NCBI GenBank assembly: GCA_964388275.1
Contig: CAYLZD010000078.1
Span: 1-9,193, forward strand
DNA length: 9,193 nucleotides
Reading direction: 5' to 3'
Source: JARYLZ01 sp964388275
Lineage (GTDB): Bacteria; Bacteroidota; Ignavibacteria; SZUA-365
Shown: positions 1 to 5,965 of the stretch, piece by piece
How positions within the stretch are numbered: position 1 is the first letter of the stretch
Layout: each line of letters opens with the position of its first letter
The notes under the pieces: generated by a model
The model's input: the letters and a program-made list of their open reading frames with translations, nothing else
Told to the model about the DNA's origin: nothing
Databases searched by the model: none
Made by a program: the position numbers and the translations under genes

Positions 1-9
1 CACTCCCCC

Positions 10-447
10 TTATCCCAGGTTCTCGGCATCAGCCATATCCTGCAATCTGCCGGTTGCGCGTTTGTTCTTCTTGAGGTTTTCAACATCAATGAAATCGACC
101 TGTATGCCGGCAATATTCGCGCTCACTCTCAAAGAGTAACAGTCCTCGAAGCCGACATCCTCAAGAGAGGTCAGCACATCTATCCGGTTCGGAGGAAAAC
201 CCAACTGAATTATCTGATCATGCTCCAGAAAATCCTTCGCTTCGAGCCCCGAGTCCGCGAAACCGAATTCCGCCAGCGCCGCCATCAGTTTATCGATATT
301 TCCCTCATCCGGTTCAATCCAGACATCGAGATCCTTTGTATAGCGCGGATGGCCGTGAAACGCAACGGCATAGCCGCCGACTACCAGGTACCTGACATTA
401 TTTTCGTTTAACAATCCGATAAACTCTCTGAAATCCTTGCTCAGCAT
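10..447 (-). CDS. DUF6036-like nucleotidyltransferase (MNT fold), possible TA component
   Basis: A 145-aa protein with the minimal nucleotidyltransferase signature. Gly24-Gly25 is followed after 13 residues by the metal-binding pair Asp39-x-Asp41 (KDLDVWI), and a third acidic residue, Asp90, lies in RIDVLTSL on a later strand. The C-terminal segment NKRATGRLQDMADAENL (128-144) matches the usual basic NK..GR..D..D end of such proteins. In the family these residues transfer a nucleotide to an RNA or protein acceptor; the substrate here is unknown. The ATG at 447 is chosen because GGAGG lies 4 bases upstream and the N-terminus looks full length. That puts the start 50 bp inside the preceding small gene, so the two are almost certainly co-translated. 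Related proteins are annotated as DUF6036 or AbiEii-like nucleotidyltransferases and may act as antitoxin or toxin. The fold is confident; the biological role is inferred from context. Confidence 0.85.
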   Translation of the reverse strand: MLSKDFREFIGLLNENNVRYLVVGGYAVAFHGHPRYTKDLDVWIEPDEGNIDKLMAALAEFGFADSGLEAKDFLEHDQIIQLGFPPNRIDVLTSLEDVGFEDCYSLRVSANIAGIQVDFIDVENLKKNKRATGRLQDMADAENLG

Positions 448-586
448 CGTACCTCCACGAGTTGTACTCCTCCCGGATCTGCTCCAGTGCGGCGAGACGT
501 TCTTCGTACGACCTTGACAGCCACCAGGCGAGATCGTCGGAGGGCTCGTTGAATTTAAGCTTCCTGATAACTTTCCTTATCGCCAT
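398..586 (-). CDS. Small basic partner protein of the nucleotidyltransferase
   Basis: A 62-aa protein with a basic N-terminus (MAIRKVIRKLKF), a central WWLSRSYEERLAALEQIREE helix (residues 21-40) and the tail GFQRVYRIVKRK. Short proteins of this kind (x-WLs-x-s-x-EERL...RVYRVVKRK) recur immediately upstream of MNT-type nucleotidyltransferases, and that conserved pairing is the main support for the gene. A longer reading from TTG at 628 is possible. I prefer ATG at 586 because AGGAAA lies about 9 bases upstream and because the family consensus begins there. The last 50 bp overlap the nucleotidyltransferase in another frame and contain that gene's Shine-Dalgarno (the TGG-AGG codons for Trp44-Arg45). 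I see no enzymatic motif. It may be an antitoxin-like or adaptor subunit; this is inference. Confidence 0.72.
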   Translation of the reverse strand: MAIRKVIRKLKFNEPSDDLAWWLSRSYEERLAALEQIREEYNSWRYDAEQGFQRVYRIVKRK

Positions 587-628
587 AATTGACGGTTTCC
601 TGATTTTCGCGCCTTCGCGCCGCCCCAA

Positions 629-654
629 GGGACATCTCCATGGACTACTGTCCC
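629..654. repeat. Nested dyad upstream of the small-protein/nucleotidyltransferase pair
   Basis: GGGACA (629-634) and TGTCCC (649-654) are perfect 6-bp inverted arms. The 14 bases between them contain the palindrome TCCATGGA (636-643). The dyad sits about 45 bp upstream of the ATG at 586 and downstream of the aqpZ stop, in the 115-bp gap 587-701. It could be an operator for an autoregulated pair or an RNA hairpin. No U-tract follows on either strand, so I do not call a terminator. Confidence 0.4.
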
Positions 655-695
655 CAGCTTTTGCGATCTTTCGACAGGGATTCGCGTATAGGGGA

Positions 696-725
696 AAGAT
701 ATCAGCTCTTTTCCGATCCTATGAA
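696..725 (-). promoter_or_regulatory. Weak candidate promoter for the small-protein/nucleotidyltransferase pair
   Basis: On the minus strand TTCATA (720-725) and TATCTT (696-701) are 18 bp apart, and TGA precedes the second hexamer (extended -10 type). Each hexamer matches consensus at 4 of 6 positions. It overlaps the 3' end of aqpZ and would give a leader of about 100 nt that includes the 629-654 dyad. The same extended TGA-TATCTT core occurs in the better promoter at 5911-5939, which is why I list it. Confidence 0.27.
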
Positions 726-1391
726 CCGGTATATGATCGCACCGAGAGCACCCCCGACTATCGGAGCAATCCAGAATAGCCACAATTGAGCGACGGCCCA
801 TCCGCCGGCGAAGACTGCGACGCCCGTGCTGCGCGCGGGATTCACGGAGGTGTTGGTAACCGGTATGCTGATCAGGTGGATCAATGTCAGGCACAAACCG
901 ATGGCGACCGGCGCCAGTCCCTGCGGCGCGCGCTTGTCCGTCGCGCCCATTATCACGATCAGGAACATCATCGTCATGACTATTTCCGAAACCAGCGCGG
1001 AGGTGAGGCCGTATCCGCCCGGCGAATGCTCGCCGTAACCGTTGGATGCAAAACCGGCGGAAACGTCGAATCCCGCCTTGCCGCTCGCGATCAGGAACAG
1101 GACGCCGCCGGCCGCGATCGCGCCCAGCACCTGCGCGATTATGTAGGGCGCCAGCTCCTTGCCCGGGAAACGGCCGCCCGCCCAGAGACCGACCGTCACG
1201 GCGGGATTCAGATGACAGCCGGATATGTGCCCGACGGCGAACGCCATCGTGAGAACCGTGAGTCCGAAGGCCAGAGCAACACCCAGCAGGCCGATTCCGA
1301 GTTCCGGAAACGCCGCTGCCAGCACCGCGCTGCCGCATCCGCCCAGAACCAGCCAGAATGTTCCGATCAGTTCAGCCGCATACTTTTTCAT
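702..1391 (-). CDS. aqpZ: Aquaporin Z
   Basis: A 229-aa six-helix major intrinsic protein that conducts water across the inner membrane. Both half-helix NPA boxes are present: HLNPAVTVG (Asn62-Ala64) and NTSVNPARSTG (Asn184-Ala186). The water-specific selectivity filter of E. coli AqpZ (Phe43, His174, Thr183, Arg189) is intact here as Phe42, His172, Thr181 and Arg187, which argues against a glycerol facilitator. The segment HLISIPVTNTSVNPARST is close to E. coli AqpZ as I recall it, and the total length is typical. The ATG at 1391 has GGAGG four bases upstream. The gene follows the TerC gene after 101 bp holding an inverted repeat, so it may be read through or have its own control. Function is confident from residues alone. 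Confidence 0.97.
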   Translation of the reverse strand: MKKYAAELIGTFWLVLGGCGSAVLAAAFPELGIGLLGVALAFGLTVLTMAFAVGHISGCHLNPAVTVGLWAGGRFPGKELAPYIIAQVLGAIAAGGVLFLIASGKAGFDVSAGFASNGYGEHSPGGYGLTSALVSEIVMTMMFLIVIMGATDKRAPQGLAPVAIGLCLTLIHLISIPVTNTSVNPARSTGVAVFAGGWAVAQLWLFWIAPIVGGALGAIIYRFIGSEKS

Positions 1392-1422
1392 GTTGCCTCC
1401 ATGGAATTTGTGAATCGTCCTC

Positions 1423-1460
1423 GCCGCTCATTCCCGCTTCACCGGCGGTCCGTGAGCGGC
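1423..1460. repeat. 8-bp inverted repeat in the terC-aqpZ gap
   Basis: GCCGCTCA (1423-1430) and TGAGCGGC (1453-1460) are perfect 8-bp arms around 22 bases. The centre can form a further 4-bp stem (CCGC/GCGG), so an mRNA hairpin is likely. It lies 32 bp upstream of the aqpZ start. No T-run follows on either strand, so it is not a canonical intrinsic terminator. It could be an attenuator, a processing site, a Rho-related end or a DNA operator. Confidence 0.5.
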
Positions 1461-1492
1461 ATTGTTCGAAAAGTCCTGTAGATCAAATTCAT

Positions 1493-2251
1493 TCAGACGC
1501 CTCCGCCGGCCGGGATTCTCTTGCTCAGATTGAGCGCAATGGTTTCCCTCTTCCTGCGCACTCGGATGTTGAGCAACTCCACCGACACCGAGAATGCCAT
1601 CGCGAAGTAGATGTATCCTTTCGGCACATGCACATCGAATCCCTCGGCGATCAGCGTGAAACCGATCAGAAGAAGAAAGGCGAGAGCGAGCATCTTGATT
1701 GTCGGATTGCCGTCCACGAAGCGGCCTATCGAATTCGCCGCGAACAGCATCACGCCCACGGAAATCAGGATGGCGATCACCATTATGGAAACATGCGACA
1801 CCAGCCCAACGGCCGTGATCACCGAGTCCAGGGAGAAAACGACGTCCAGCATCATGATCTGCGCGAGCACCGACAGGAAGCCCGCGGTTGCCGCCACCTC
1901 GCCGCCGCTCCGGGGAACTTCCAGACTCCCGTGTATCTCGTGCGTCGACTTGCCCAGCAGAAAGAGCCCCCCGATTATCAGGATGACATCCCTGCCGGAT
2001 ATCTCGTTGTGCAGCACCGAGAACCATGGCTCGACCAGACCCATGACCCATACTATGCTGAAAAGCAGAGCCAGCCTGGCGAGCATGGCGAGTCCCAGTC
2101 CGAGCCGCCTGGCCTTGTTCCGCGAGGCGGCGGGCAGGCGTCCGACCAGTATCGATATGAAGATGATGTTGTCGATTCCCAGCACGATCTCCAGCGCGAC
2201 AAGCGTGGCCAGAGCGATCCAGGATTCCGGATTCGCCATCCACTCAAACAT
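1493..2251 (-). CDS. TerC-family integral membrane protein (YgdQ/YoaE-like, transporter domain only)
   Basis: A 252-aa polytopic membrane protein of the TerC family. The two inverted-repeat signature helices are present: EIVLGIDNIIFISI (Glu21, Asp27, Asn28) and LDVVFSLDSVITAVGL (Asp136, Asp142, Ser143). Their acidic residues are the proposed metal-coordinating sites. The conserved loop GFTLIAEGFDVHVPKGYIYFAM (197-218) and a basic C-terminal tail are typical of YgdQ/YoaE-type members that lack the CBS and CorC domains. Characterised relatives export Mn2+ or help metallate exported proteins; the substrate here is not shown. I take ATG 2251 because GGTGGGA lies just upstream. An in-frame GTG at 2260 would add three residues. 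It begins 75 bp after rsmB, with a palindrome at 2266-2276 in the gap. Confidence 0.92.
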   Translation of the reverse strand: MFEWMANPESWIALATLVALEIVLGIDNIIFISILVGRLPAASRNKARRLGLGLAMLARLALLFSIVWVMGLVEPWFSVLHNEISGRDVILIIGGLFLLGKSTHEIHGSLEVPRSGGEVAATAGFLSVLAQIMMLDVVFSLDSVITAVGLVSHVSIMVIAILISVGVMLFAANSIGRFVDGNPTIKMLALAFLLLIGFTLIAEGFDVHVPKGYIYFAMAFSVSVELLNIRVRRKRETIALNLSKRIPAGGGV

Positions 2252-2265
2252 TGATCCCACCCGAG

Positions 2266-2276
2266 TTGTAATACAA
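2266..2276. promoter_or_regulatory. Perfect 5-1-5 palindrome upstream of the TerC gene
   Basis: TTGTA (2266-2270), A, TACAA (2272-2276) is a perfect 11-bp inverted repeat. It is AT-rich within a GC-rich setting and lies 15 bp upstream of the chosen ATG. On the minus strand it contains TATTAC, a possible -10 element, although I find no convincing -35 at 16-18 bp. Position and symmetry suit a repressor site, but the regulator cannot be named. Confidence 0.4.
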
Positions 2277-2326
2277 AATGCCTCCGTCGAAGTCCTGAAA
2301 CGACCGCCGGCCGAAATCCCCTCCCG

Positions 2327-3688
2327 CTACCTTTTCCTCAGCAACCTCGCGCCGAACGCCCCGTCCATGCGATGCCGGTGCGGATATGTTTCCATGAATC
2401 CGTCCGGATTGACCAGCTGCGGACTCAGGTAATTGCGCGCGTTGTCCACTTCGAATTCCGGATGCTTCTCCAGGAACGACTTGACCTGCCAGGTATTCTC
2501 CTCGGGTTCCGTCGTGCAGGTGCTGTACAGCAGAACGCCGCCTGGACGCACCAGGCGCGCGGCGTTGTCGAGAATGCCGCGCTGGATCTCAACCAGCTTC
2601 GTGATGTCCTCCGGTTCGCGTTTCCACTTGATGTCGGGCTTTTTGCTGAGCACGCCCAGGCCCGAGCACGGCGCGTCCACCAGCACCTTGTCGGCGGGCG
2701 GCAGATCCAGTTCGGCGGCGTCGCCTTCGAGCTTTTCGATAATGGAAATCCCCAGCCGTTCGGCGGACTGCCGGACCAGCTGCAGGCGGGTTTCGTATTT
2801 GTCGACCGCCGTTATCCTGCCCTGATTGCCCATCAGTTCGGCCGCGTGCAGGGCTTTGCCGCCGGGAGCGGAACACAGGTCATAGACCGAATCGCCGGGT
2901 CTGGGATCGAGAAGCCGGCAGACAAGCCCCTGGCTTTCGTCCTGTATGGTGAAATGCCCGTCCTGGAAGAGGCGGGTCTGCCTGATGTTTGGCAGATTTC
3001 TGACCGTCACGAAATTGTTCATGTGGAAACAGCGCCGGTAGTCGATGCCCATTTCGGCCAACTGGTCCAGAAACTGCATTTGATCGATGCGCAGCGGATT
3101 GTGACGCAGCGTCAGGAAGGGACGGATGTTATCGGACTTGAGCAGGGATTCGGTCTGCTCGAAGCCGAAGCGCGGATGCCAGCGCCTGACGAGCCACATC
3201 GGATGCGAATGCACCACCGACAGGTATTGAAGCTCGTCGGCGGAGGCCAGCGGGTAGCGGATGTTCTCGATGTTGCGCGCTATGTTGCGCAGGAGTCCGT
3301 TGATGGTGTCCGCCAGTTTCTGCCCGCGGTACTTCTTGACGAACTCCACCGCCTCGTTCACGGCCGCATGATGGGGTATGCGGGTAAGAAAAAGAATCTG
3401 GTACAGCCCGACCCTCAGCGCATTGCGCACGTTCGGCACCACCTTGGAATACTGCCCGTGATAGAAGCCGGTCAACACCCAGTCGAGCTTGAGGAGGTTC
3501 CGCAACACTCCGTGCACGAGTTCGTTGAGCAGGCGTTTGTCGAGCGGGTTGAAATCGCTCGCGTTCATCTCCACGTCGAGAAGCTTGTCCAGATACGCGT
3601 CCGTCCGCTCGACGCGGGTTAGAATCTTCACCGCCGTGCCGCGCACTCCGTTGTATAGATCCTGTATTTCCTCGAGATCCTGTTCCAT
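2327..3688 (-). CDS. rsmB: RsmB-type 16S rRNA m5C methyltransferase
   Basis: A 453-aa protein with the two-part RsmB layout. The N-terminal NusB-like RNA-binding helical domain (about 15-145) includes DKRLLNELVHGVLRN. It is followed by a SAM-dependent Rossmann methyltransferase (about 235-450). Motif I is LCSAPGGK (271-278). Motif IV is DAPCSG (338-343, Cys341, the release cysteine). Motif VI is LLYSTCTTEPEEN with Cys391, equivalent to the nucleophile of E. coli RsmB. The C-terminal HRHRMDGAFGARLLRK is also typical. The family makes m5C967 of 16S rRNA from SAM. The frame stays open upstream to 3895 but that part overlaps the preceding gene. ATG 3688 has GGAG four bases upstream and gives the family length. 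It follows the GlmU-like gene after 22 bp, so co-transcription is likely. A different m5C target (RsmF-like) is less likely because the NusB-like domain is present. Confidence 0.93.
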   Translation of the reverse strand: MEQDLEEIQDLYNGVRGTAVKILTRVERTDAYLDKLLDVEMNASDFNPLDKRLLNELVHGVLRNLLKLDWVLTGFYHGQYSKVVPNVRNALRVGLYQILFLTRIPHHAAVNEAVEFVKKYRGQKLADTINGLLRNIARNIENIRYPLASADELQYLSVVHSHPMWLVRRWHPRFGFEQTESLLKSDNIRPFLTLRHNPLRIDQMQFLDQLAEMGIDYRRCFHMNNFVTVRNLPNIRQTRLFQDGHFTIQDESQGLVCRLLDPRPGDSVYDLCSAPGGKALHAAELMGNQGRITAVDKYETRLQLVRQSAERLGISIIEKLEGDAAELDLPPADKVLVDAPCSGLGVLSKKPDIKWKREPEDITKLVEIQRGILDNAARLVRPGGVLLYSTCTTEPEENTWQVKSFLEKHPEFEVDNARNYLSPQLVNPDGFMETYPHRHRMDGAFGARLLRKR

Positions 3689-3710
3689 TTCACTCCGTAT
3701 GATTGTTTGA

Positions 3711-4964
3711 TCAGGCTTTGCGCCACGCATCCCGCTGTCGCGCCGTCGAGTCGAAGACGGCGCGCAGGAGCGCGCGCTCTTTTTCCGTGAATTCGCGGCC
3801 GCGCCTGGCCATGACCGTGGCGGCCACGGCCGCGCACATTTCGAAGCGGTATTCCCTGAAGCCCTCGGCGCCGCCCCAGGCGAAACTCGGCACATAGGCG
3901 GGGAAATACCCCGCCCCGAAAAGATTGGATCCGACGCCGATCGAGGCGCCCGTGGTCAACATCGAATTGATGCCGCATTTGGCGTGATCGGCCATGACGG
4001 TTCCGAGCAGGATAAGTCCCGTATTGTGCTCCGTTCCTTCGAGGGTCATGCGCACGGACTTGTAAGTGTTCTTGAGGTCGCTCGTGTTCGTGTCGGCGCC
4101 GAGATTCGTCCAGGAAGCGAGATACGAATGACCCAGGAAACCCTCGTGCTGCTTGTTCGAATATGAATGCAGTATCGAGCCCTCGACTTCGCCGCCGACC
4201 TTGCAGACGGGTCCGATCGACGTGCCCTCGTAAATCTTCGCGGCGATCTTCACTTTGGAGGCCCGACCCACGTATACGGGTCCGATCAGAACGGCCTGAT
4301 GCATGACGACGGCTTCATCATCCACCACGACGGGTCCCCCCGTGGCGTCCAGCACGGCGCCTTCGCCTATCGCGGCGCCCGCGCCGATGCAAATGCTTTC
4401 CGCGCCGAGCAGGCGTGCGGAGGGCGCGATCCGTGCGGAAGGATTGACGCTCCCGAGCGGGAACAGACGCGAATCCTCGACAAGCTGCGCGCTGTTTCTT
4501 CCGATCAGATCCCATGGATGTTCCGCGATCGAAGCCCGCATTTCCACGCGCGCGGGAACCGGCGCCTGAGGAACACACTCGCCGCCCTCGAGAGCGGATA
4601 CCACCGTCCGCCTCCATGTAGCCGTCGCCGCGGCGTAACCGAGCGTCCCGCCTTCGGGCGTGACGAACACCGCGTCGGATTCGGCGAAGCCGACCAAGCG
4701 TCCGGCCGCTTCGGCCGTCAGCAGCGCGGCGCCGTTGAGAAAGAGAGCCGGTCCTTCGGGAGCGCGATTGACGGTCCCTTGTTTGCGCTCGCCGATCACG
4801 TCAGCCATCGGGGGGCGGACGAACGCCGATACGGATGCGCCTTCGAACAGACGCTCCGCCCTTTCCCAGGGCGTGAAGATTCCGCAGCGCAGATCGAACG
4901 CCGCCTGCAGATGCGTCAGAGGAAGAAAGGACGCCGGATTGTCTTCATACAGGACTATGCGCAT
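3711..4964 (-). CDS. GlmU-family protein: degenerate sugar nucleotidyltransferase plus left-handed beta-helix
   Basis: A 417-aa protein of the GlmU-like family found in Bacteroidota, Chlorobiota and relatives (N-terminal NTP_transf_4 type). The N-terminus MRIVLYEDNPASFLPLTHLQ with FDLRCGIFTPWERAERL (23-39) is the family hallmark. The classical pyrophosphorylase loop LAxGxGTRM is absent. Residues about 170-345 form hexapeptide repeats of a left-handed beta-helix (for example VNPSARIAPSARLLG, then GPVYVGRASKVKIAAKIYEG). The segment SNKQHEGFLGHSYLASW (269-285) resembles the GlmU acetyltransferase site, where His279 may match the catalytic His. A helical tail follows. Known GlmU makes UDP-GlcNAc in the cytoplasm; which half-reaction survives here is uncertain. 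It starts three bases after the FecR-like stop, in the same frame and with no clear Shine-Dalgarno, which suggests termination-reinitiation coupling. Confidence 0.85.
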   Translation of the reverse strand: MRIVLYEDNPASFLPLTHLQAAFDLRCGIFTPWERAERLFEGASVSAFVRPPMADVIGERKQGTVNRAPEGPALFLNGAALLTAEAAGRLVGFAESDAVFVTPEGGTLGYAAATATWRRTVVSALEGGECVPQAPVPARVEMRASIAEHPWDLIGRNSAQLVEDSRLFPLGSVNPSARIAPSARLLGAESICIGAGAAIGEGAVLDATGGPVVVDDEAVVMHQAVLIGPVYVGRASKVKIAAKIYEGTSIGPVCKVGGEVEGSILHSYSNKQHEGFLGHSYLASWTNLGADTNTSDLKNTYKSVRMTLEGTEHNTGLILLGTVMADHAKCGINSMLTTGASIGVGSNLFGAGYFPAYVPSFAWGGAEGFREYRFEMCAAVAATVMARRGREFTEKERALLRAVFDSTARQRDAWRKA

Positions 4965-4967
4965 GGT

Positions 4968-5885
4968 TCATCGCATGAGGAGTTCTTCCTCGTTCAACAG
5001 GCGCATGGTGAGAAGCAGGTTCCTCATCATGTCCCTGTATTCCTCGACCTCGGGGGCGAGGCGCACCGTTTCCTTGTATGAGCGATAAGCGTCTTCGTAG
5101 AGGCCGCGTTTCTCGAAGTAAATCGCGCGGATCAGATAGACCGTCACATCGTCGGCCTTCATGGCTGCAAGTTCGCGATCGAGGGATTCCAGTTCCCGCC
5201 GGACCAGCGCGGCGGTGTCCGCGTTCAGTATGTTGAAGGTCTGAATATTACTCGCTTCGCCGTCGCTGAGGCGCGTAAGCTGCCAGTGATAGAGTTTGCC
5301 TTCGGCCAGCAGTCCGGGTTCGATCTGCATCCCGAACACCGCCTCCTCGATGGTCCATTTGCCGACAGTCGCGAATTCCTCGTTCAGGAGCAGCACCTCA
5401 TACTTCGCGGCGGAATCGGTGTCTATCCACTCGAAACGCGGAGCGGCCGCGAGCACGGCGCGCATCGGAAAGACGGCGCTGAGCACGGGCTGCTCTCCCC
5501 TGACGGCGCCGTAAGACGGTCCCGCTCTTTTCGTTTTCGTTCTCGAAATCTGGGCCGCGGCGTACTGCAGGATTTTCCCGGCCGCGCCCTCGCCGTTTCC
5601 GGACTTTTTCCCGCCGAGCAGTTCAGCGAGGTGTTTCGTCGAGTTTTCGTCGATGCTCACCAATCTCTGTTCGTTGACCATGAGCTTCACATAGCTCGCG
5701 TACGAGGTGCGGATCACGTCCTTGCGGCCCAGGATCTGGCCCACCGACACCTTTTTCCAGTTCGCGGACTTGCCCGTCGCATATTCGACCTTTCCCTTGA
5801 CGCTCATCACGAGAAATGAATCCTGCGCCGGCGACTGTGCAAGGCAAATGCAGCAAAACAAGACCGTGGATATGATCGTTTTCAT
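4968..5885 (-). CDS. Secreted FecR-like/FnIII-like/TPR-like protein A
   Basis: A 305-aa protein with a signal peptide (basic MK, hydrophobic residues 3-16, likely cleavage near SPA20/QDS). Residues 22-90 are FecR-like (SVKGKVEY, VSVGQILGRKDVIRTSY, KLMVNEQRLVSIDENS). Residues 135-220 resemble an Ig/FnIII fold seen in envelope proteins (FEWIDTDSAAKYEVLLL, then LYHWQLTRLSDGEASN and TFNIL). Residues 225-300 are helical and TPR-like (VYLIRAIYFEKRGLYEDAYRSYKETVRLAPE). It is predicted to be periplasmic. A role as a partner of the CHASE2 sensor is inferred from position. It is a diverged duplicate of the upstream gene at 5966-6886. The ATG at 5885 has a strong AAGGAG six bases upstream and its own promoter at 5911-5939, while its 3' end is coupled to the GlmU-like gene. 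The domain names are my fold reading, and no enzymatic motif is visible. Confidence 0.83.
   Translation of the reverse strand: MKTIISTVLFCCICLAQSPAQDSFLVMSVKGKVEYATGKSANWKKVSVGQILGRKDVIRTSYASYVKLMVNEQRLVSIDENSTKHLAELLGGKKSGNGEGAAGKILQYAAAQISRTKTKRAGPSYGAVRGEQPVLSAVFPMRAVLAAAPRFEWIDTDSAAKYEVLLLNEEFATVGKWTIEEAVFGMQIEPGLLAEGKLYHWQLTRLSDGEASNIQTFNILNADTAALVRRELESLDRELAAMKADDVTVYLIRAIYFEKRGLYEDAYRSYKETVRLAPEVEEYRDMMRNLLLTMRLLNEEELLMR
4977..4991. repeat. Small stem-loop at the end of FecR-like gene A
   Basis: GAGGA (4977-4981) and TCCTC (4987-4991) are perfect 5-bp arms with a 5-base loop. The stem falls within the last codons of FecR-like gene A, and its plus-strand start is 13 bp from the GlmU-like ATG. 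On the mRNA it would pair the only purine-rich GAGGA in the area, which is too far from the ATG to act as a normal Shine-Dalgarno. It may influence reinitiation at the downstream gene, but chance is possible for a stem this short. Confidence 0.28.
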
Positions 5886-5910
5886 TTATTCTCCTTGGAA
5901 TGAACAAGGG

Positions 5911-5939
5911 AAGATATCACAAGCGGGCGAATAGGTCAA
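5911..5939 (-). promoter_or_regulatory. Sigma70-type extended -10 promoter for FecR-like gene A and the genes after it
   Basis: On the minus strand, TTGACC (5934-5939; 5 of 6 matches to TTGACA) and TATCTT (5911-5916; 4 of 6) are exactly 17 bp apart, and TG sits at the extended -10 position (TGA-TATCTT). Transcription would start near 5904, leaving a leader of about 20 nt that carries AAGGAG before the ATG at 5885. This is the best promoter in the window. It separates gene A, the GlmU-like gene and rsmB from the CHASE2/FecR-B pair upstream. Confidence 0.62.
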
Positions 5940-5965
5940 ACGGATGCGCCGCGTATGGATCGGAA

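Noticed and set aside
587..628. TTG start at 628 for the small partner gene, adding 14 residues
   Set aside because: The added residues are not family-like, and the ATG at 586 has a suitable AGGAAA upstream.
693..714. Stem GGAAAGA/TCTTTTCC at the aqpZ stop as a terminator
   Set aside because: The stem is AT-rich with a bulge, overlaps the stop codon and has no T-run after it. It is too weak to call.
577..1338. A 253-aa minus-strand frame overlapping aqpZ
   Set aside because: It is a frame-shifted shadow of the clear aquaporin and Arg/Gly-rich, with no domain.
1358..2254. A 298-aa plus-strand open frame antisense to the TerC gene
   Set aside because: It is rich in His, Gln and Arg, as expected for the reverse of membrane-protein codons, and it has no family resemblance.
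2252..2326. A yybP-ykoY-type Mn2+ riboswitch before the TerC gene
   Set aside because: The gap is only 75 bp and I do not see the conserved loop sequences or a terminator/anti-terminator pair.
2372..3622. A 416-aa plus-strand open frame antisense to rsmB
   Set aside because: It mirrors the rsmB codons, has no recognisable domain, and rsmB shows all its catalytic motifs. It is an artefact of GC-rich coding.
3689..3895. N-terminal extension of the RsmB frame by 69 residues
   Set aside because: It lies wholly over the GlmU-like gene and its spacer, is low-complexity Arg/Pro/Ser-rich, and the Shine-Dalgarno and family length favour the ATG at 3688.
4167..5081. A 304-aa plus-strand open frame antisense to the GlmU-like gene and the end of FecR-A
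   Set aside because: It crosses two real genes and their junction, its composition is unlike a folded protein, and it has no motif.
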